Position numbers and translations under genes: made by a program. Under the pieces are notes generated by a model. That model worked only from the letters and a program-made list of their open reading frames with translations. It was not told where the DNA came from and ran no database searches. Positions 60,089 through 64,000 of a DNA stretch of 64,000 nt are shown piece after piece. This DNA is from Cryptomeria japonica (lineage: Eukaryota > Streptophyta > Pinopsida > Cupressales > Cupressaceae), in NCBI RefSeq assembly GCF_030272615.1, contig NC_081409.1, positions 654,562,468 to 654,626,467 on the forward strand. Direction: 5' to 3'. Numbering within the stretch: the first letter of the stretch is position 1; every line of letters starts with the position of its first letter.

Positions 60089-61501
60089 TGATCTCAAGGG
60101 TGTCCTTTGTGACCCTTGCTGCATAGCCTTGTGTATGCATTTGGGGGTCATAAGGGGAGAGAAATGGCTTTGAGCCTTTGGGGGGCATAAGGTGGTTGGG
60201 ATGAATTCTGATTGAGTATTTTGTGTTGCCATGAGGTGGCTTGTGATATTTTTTTTTGGCTGCAGTCTCCCCAATGGTACTTGGTCCACTTCCACCCATA
60301 GATTGATCTCCACAAATGTGGTGATAGTGCAGCTTGGGATGGGAAAGTGTATGTGTTGTGTGTTTTCCCTATTGTTGTGTTGTATTGCCTGATTGTAACC
60401 CGTCTAGGTCTTGGTTCTCCTAGCTCGGGGGTGGCTTCTGGTAAGCCTAGGCTGGGAGGTGAGCATCCCATGGTCACAGTCCTAAAACTTTACTTGCAGG
60501 TGGCTTGGGGAAAAAGACTAGGAGCTGCAGATTTGTGTTGCAGACTTCTATTTCAGATTTTTGATTTTTATTTAAATGCAGAAAAGAAGAAAGAAATGTA
60601 ACCTTATGCTTTGTAGCAAAAGAAAAAGAAGAGAAAGTGCATATGTAGATATAGGGCTTAAAATGATTCTGTTTCTATTTAAATAAATGTAATTTTTATT
60701 TTCTGTGTAAAAATTAGAGAAAGATGACTGTTTAGATTTCCTACCCATTTTCTTATTTGGGTTATTGTAACTATCATTCTGGGAAAACAATGTAAATTTC
60801 ATTTTATGTTTTGATGTCTATAGTGTTTGCTGTAGTCTACATTTTAAATCTAGTCTATTCTCTTGTTATTTACTGCAATATTAAAGGAAAGAAACAGAAA
60901 AAGAAAAATGCACTAGAATTCCTTAATTACTATTCACTAGTTTATTTACTGCATTAGTAAGGAAAAGAAAAAGAAATGCAGTAGGGTTATTATTTACTTG
61001 CATAGTGTAAATTCTGTAATTTTATGACTGTTTTAAAAAGAAAAGAGAGAACTAGTATTGTTTTTAATTCTCACTATTAATTTGCACAATTTAGATTTCT
61101 GTTATTTTATGACTGAAAAAAAAAGGGGGTAAACAGAATTTGTTTTATTTCTGTAGAAAATTTTAAATAAAAGGAAGAAGAAGAAAATAGATCTATTCTA
61201 AATGCTGTTAGAAAAAAAAAAAAAAAAAATAGAATGTAGATGTTTAAAATCTCAAAACGATATAAGGTTTTTTTTAACCCTATTACTTCAACATTTAGTC
61301 ATATATATATTTCTATATGTATATAAGTATATATATTGAAAATATATACCTATATATATAGAAAATATATATATATAAGATTTCCTATATATGTATACCT
61401 CTATAACAACGAAATTAAAAAGAAACAAAAACATGTATTCTGAATCCTGTGCATCTCTGTTACAAATCATATAAAATATAATGCAGAATAAACCCTTTTA
61501 T

Positions 61502-61626
<125 letters not shown>

Positions 61627-61692
61627 TGCAATCTAAAGTCATGCTCTGTGGGTGCCTGTAGAAGAAAATATCTTCATATTCATAACTTATAT

Positions 61693-61697
<5 letters not shown>

Positions 61698-61756
<59 letters not shown>

Positions 61757-61770
61757 TATATATATATATA
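61698..61770. repeat. (TA)n microsatellite
   Basis: TA repeat with one TTAA interruption near 61754. Confidence 0.9.
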
Positions 61771-61873
61771 AAATACACATTGATATTCAAAAATAAACAC
61801 ATCACATAAGCTATGCCCCACGAAATGTTTAAATGAAAAACAAAAAAATATAGTAATAATAATGTCGGCCGAA

Positions 61874-62123
61874 CCACTGTGTGTAAACACAATGGACGGC
61901 TCATGGGCCGCACCACTGTGTTTACCCACAGTGGACGGCACGGCAGCCGAGCCATTGTGTGTAAACACAGTGGGCGGTGCTCGGGCCGCGCCACTGTGCT
62001 TACCCACAGTGGATGGCACGGAGGGTGCCGCCACTGTGTGTAAGCATAGTGGACGGTCCGCGGCCGCCACTGTGCTTATACACAGTGGACGACAACCGCC
62101 GTCACTGTGTATAAACACAGTGG
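61874..62123. repeat. Array of seven 22-nt hairpins, period about 39 bp
   Basis: Palindromes of the form CCACTGTG-N6-CACAGTGG start at 61874, 61913, 61952, 61991, 62031, 62067 and 62102. Each is 22 nt; the spacing is 39, 39, 39, 40, 36 and 35. The first four units alternate between a GTGTAAACAC core and a GTTTACCCAC or CTTACCCAC core, so the basic unit may be a 78-bp dimer. The linkers are GC- and CpG-rich (GGACGGC, GGGCCGC), in contrast to the AT-rich surroundings. Confidence 0.9.
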
Positions 62124-62215
62124 CGACCGGGAGAGGCCCGCGCCGCCTCCTCTCTACGAAACCCTCCGCCGTGCCCTAGCTTTGCCGTACCTGCAACCTC
62201 CAAAACCACAAAAAA
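62124..62215. other. GC-rich, CpG-rich flank of the hairpin array
   Basis: GGGAGAGGCCCGCGCCGCC and the following CTCCGCCGTGCCC are rich in undecayed CpG. It ends in a poly-A run (62211-62222). No gene is seen. Confidence 0.6.
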
Positions 62216-62256
62216 AAAAAAAGGGGACACTCAATAAAATATAGACGTTTAATAAA

Positions 62257-62354
62257 CCCTAACCCATTTCGGGTCAGGGTATAAAAGGATGAAAAATAAA
62301 ATAGGTCAAGTGTAAATTATAAAAATGCAACCCTAACCCAATTTCGGGTTAGGG
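62257..62354. repeat. Two telomere-motif hairpins, 74 bp apart
   Basis: CCCTAACCC-ATTTC-GGGTCAGGG at 62257-62279 and CCCTAACCC-AATTTC-GGGTTAGGG at 62331-62354. The second pairs perfectly over 9 bp. TATAAAAGG lies just after the first (62280). Confidence 0.8.
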
Positions 62355-62367
62355 TTAGCATTATAAG

Positions 62368-62372
<5 letters not shown>

Positions 62373-62411
<39 letters not shown>
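62373..62411. repeat. (TA)n microsatellite
   Basis: About 39 bp of TA repeat. Confidence 0.9.
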
Positions 62412-62412
<1 letters not shown>

Positions 62413-64000
62413 TAAGAGAATTAAATTAGAGCATTATAATTGATTTTTAAATTATAATGAGGGTTAGTATTTAAAAATATATATATATATAAGGAATTTA
62501 AATGGGGATTTTTAAACATTGATTTTAATATATATATATTTGGGGTCAATTCAATAATGGGATTTTTTTTTTATGACCATTTAGATTGGAGTTTTAAACT
62601 TGGTTTTAATATATGAAATGGGGTTAATTAATGACAGAATTATTATACGTCCATTTACTCCTTAGGAGATTTGAAATTTTAAAATAGTAAAATTTTAAAA
62701 AGGGATTTAAGAATGAAGGGGTTATCAAAATTGGAAACACCATACATTAACTCGATTAATTTAATTAATTAATCAATAGACTTCCCTTATTATATTTGGG
62801 GTATTAGGAAAATTTAAAAGGGGAATTTGTAGAACCAATTTGATGGACCATAAACCCTTGGGGGTAAGCTTGGGCCAAATTTAATTTAATCGACAAATTA
62901 AGAAGTTAGGGAAAATTAGAATTGGCCTTAGCTTATTGTCAGTTTTAGTGGGCAAACGACATTCTAGTAATTCGAACCCTCATCAGTTGGATGTATATAA
63001 TAATTTCGCAGGTGTATCAATTAATCAATAGCATTATCCTTATATGGATTGGGAATGATTTAATACCTTAAGGTAACCAATTATTCCTTGATTTAATTAG
63101 CGACAACTTGTCTTAGGTAATTGAGCTAGCTAACTAATCGGCAATGCAAATTAATCTTCACCAATCAAGTCACTCGCTCGAGTTGGTTATTTAACTTAAC
63201 CTTAGTAAGTAAGTTAATTACATCCTAGATAAGACAAAACTTTAAGTACAGTCGTTATGTATTAGGATTTATAGCGAGTTCATGATGTCAAAAAAAAAAT
63301 TTGTTGTTCCGTTTTTGTGCCCTAAAGTTTGGGCACGACAAAGAGAATATATAGAAAATTGAACATAGTTTCTAAGCTAGTAGTTGTTTTTTGGAAAAAA
63401 AAATTATATTTGATGAAAATATCAAATTTCAATGCAGTGGTACTAAAATTTTAGGAAAAAGATAAGAAGTAGGTGTATGTCTAACCACCCTAATCACAAT
63501 CGAATCATAATATTTTTTTATAAGATTTATAATATAATTATTAAACTCATGTCTGGATGTGACACATATCTTTTTTATAATTTTTATAAAGTAAATAATT
63601 ATTTATCATTTTTTACTACAGCTTTTTCAGAAATTCAGAAACTCCTACACCTGACCACCTTAACCTCGCCAAAACCTTATGAAATCTTTTTTTTTTAATC
63701 TTTCCCTATAGTAGACAAAGCATAGGATATGACGCATGTTTCAGATTCAAAAAATATTATACCATTTGAAAGTTATGAGTGTTTTTCAATCAGTCTATCA
63801 AGTAGGACTTTTGTCAGAATTAAATTAGAAAAAAAATAATTATTTATTAAAGTCAAAATAAGACAAGTCGTATATTATTGAAAAGCTAGGAATGTCCTTA
63901 AAAAACCCTTTTCGTTTTATCAATTTTGGCTATAAAAAAAGTCGTCAGCCACCAGTGTAGAGTCTAGAAAATCAAGGAATACTGAGAAACCCCTTTTTTT
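62412..64000. other. AT-rich intergenic DNA, no gene
   Basis: AT-rich with short (TA)n runs, TTAATTAATTAAT-type stretches (about 62760) and no ORF or element that I can support. One small inverted repeat, GTGCCCTAAAGTTTGGGCAC, lies near 63316. Confidence 0.5.

Larger units (their letters stand above)
58335..61500. other. Unclassified sequence, no gene
   Basis: About 3.2 kb with moderate base composition to about 60.5 kb, then AT-rich. The longest ORFs (60347-60601, 59844-60299) have no recognisable motif. Inverted repeats stand out at 58973-59002, 60001-60039 and 60073-60088. It may be part of another retroelement, but I see no terminal repeats, PBS or coding domains to prove this. Confidence 0.5.

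Noticed and set aside
60347-60601. An 84-codon ORF in moderately GC DNA
   Set aside because: No recognised domain and no start context or homologue known to me; overlapping minus-strand ORFs are just as long.
61874-62123. CRISPR array
   Set aside because: Regular spacing, but the repeats are palindromes with similar linkers and the DNA is plant nuclear.
61862-62179. A 105-codon ORF with repeats of PLCVNT/PLCLPT type
   Set aside because: It follows from a 39-bp period divisible by three in a GC-rich hairpin array; the other strand is equally open, and the period breaks in the last units.

Overview
The window is a stretch of plant nuclear DNA made almost entirely of nested, decayed retrotransposons. 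I found no convincing host gene, tRNA or rRNA. Three things point to a seed plant: plant-type L1 LINEs with a C-terminal RNase H domain, LTR elements primed by initiator-Met tRNA (TGGTATCAGAGC), and AT-rich DNA with long (TA)n tracts. The density of old, nested LTR elements and solo LTRs would suit a gymnosperm such as a conifer, but that is inference.

Layout. 1-5464 is LINE-A (+ strand, cut by the window edge). 5465-6100 is a tail/leader repeat. 6134-18646 is LINE-B (+), split by LTR element E1 (9271-15854, - strand) with a 5-bp target duplication. 18647-19282 is a second tail/leader copy, followed by an unrecognised broken ORF (19290-19887). E2 (20203-26668, -) sits in a (TA)n microsatellite. 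26751-35413 is gene-free AT-rich DNA. 35414-36191 is a solo LTR of the E1 family. 36412-41656 is a 5'-truncated E3 (+). 41657-51233 is a graveyard of LTR remnants: an inverted LTR pair, two copies of another LTR type, E5 with a 787-bp tandem duplication, and the degraded element E6. E4 (51234-58334, +) is inserted into E6. 58335-64000 is unclassified and contains strong hairpins, long (TA)n runs and a GC-rich array of seven hairpins.

Main result. E1, E2, E3, E4 and probably E6 belong to one superfamily of LTR elements whose intact layout is LTR - PBS - ORF1 (coiled coil plus CCHC knuckles, about 370-430 codons) - spacer - ORF2 (about 1,060-1,095 codons) - several polypurine tracts - LTR. I see no protease, integrase, reverse transcriptase or RNase H in them, so they should depend on an autonomous copia/Sirevirus-like partner. 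ORF2 is a long protein I do not recognise. It has two blocks conserved across all four readable copies, although the elements carry two very different LTR types (about 790 bp and 1.2 kb). The ORF1-ORF2 spacer carries a conserved GCATTTAATG-like box next to a TATA-like motif in all four, which suggests that ORF2 has its own promoter. Every ORF in the window is broken by stops or frameshifts, so these are fossils. All family assignments come from reading by eye, without database searches.
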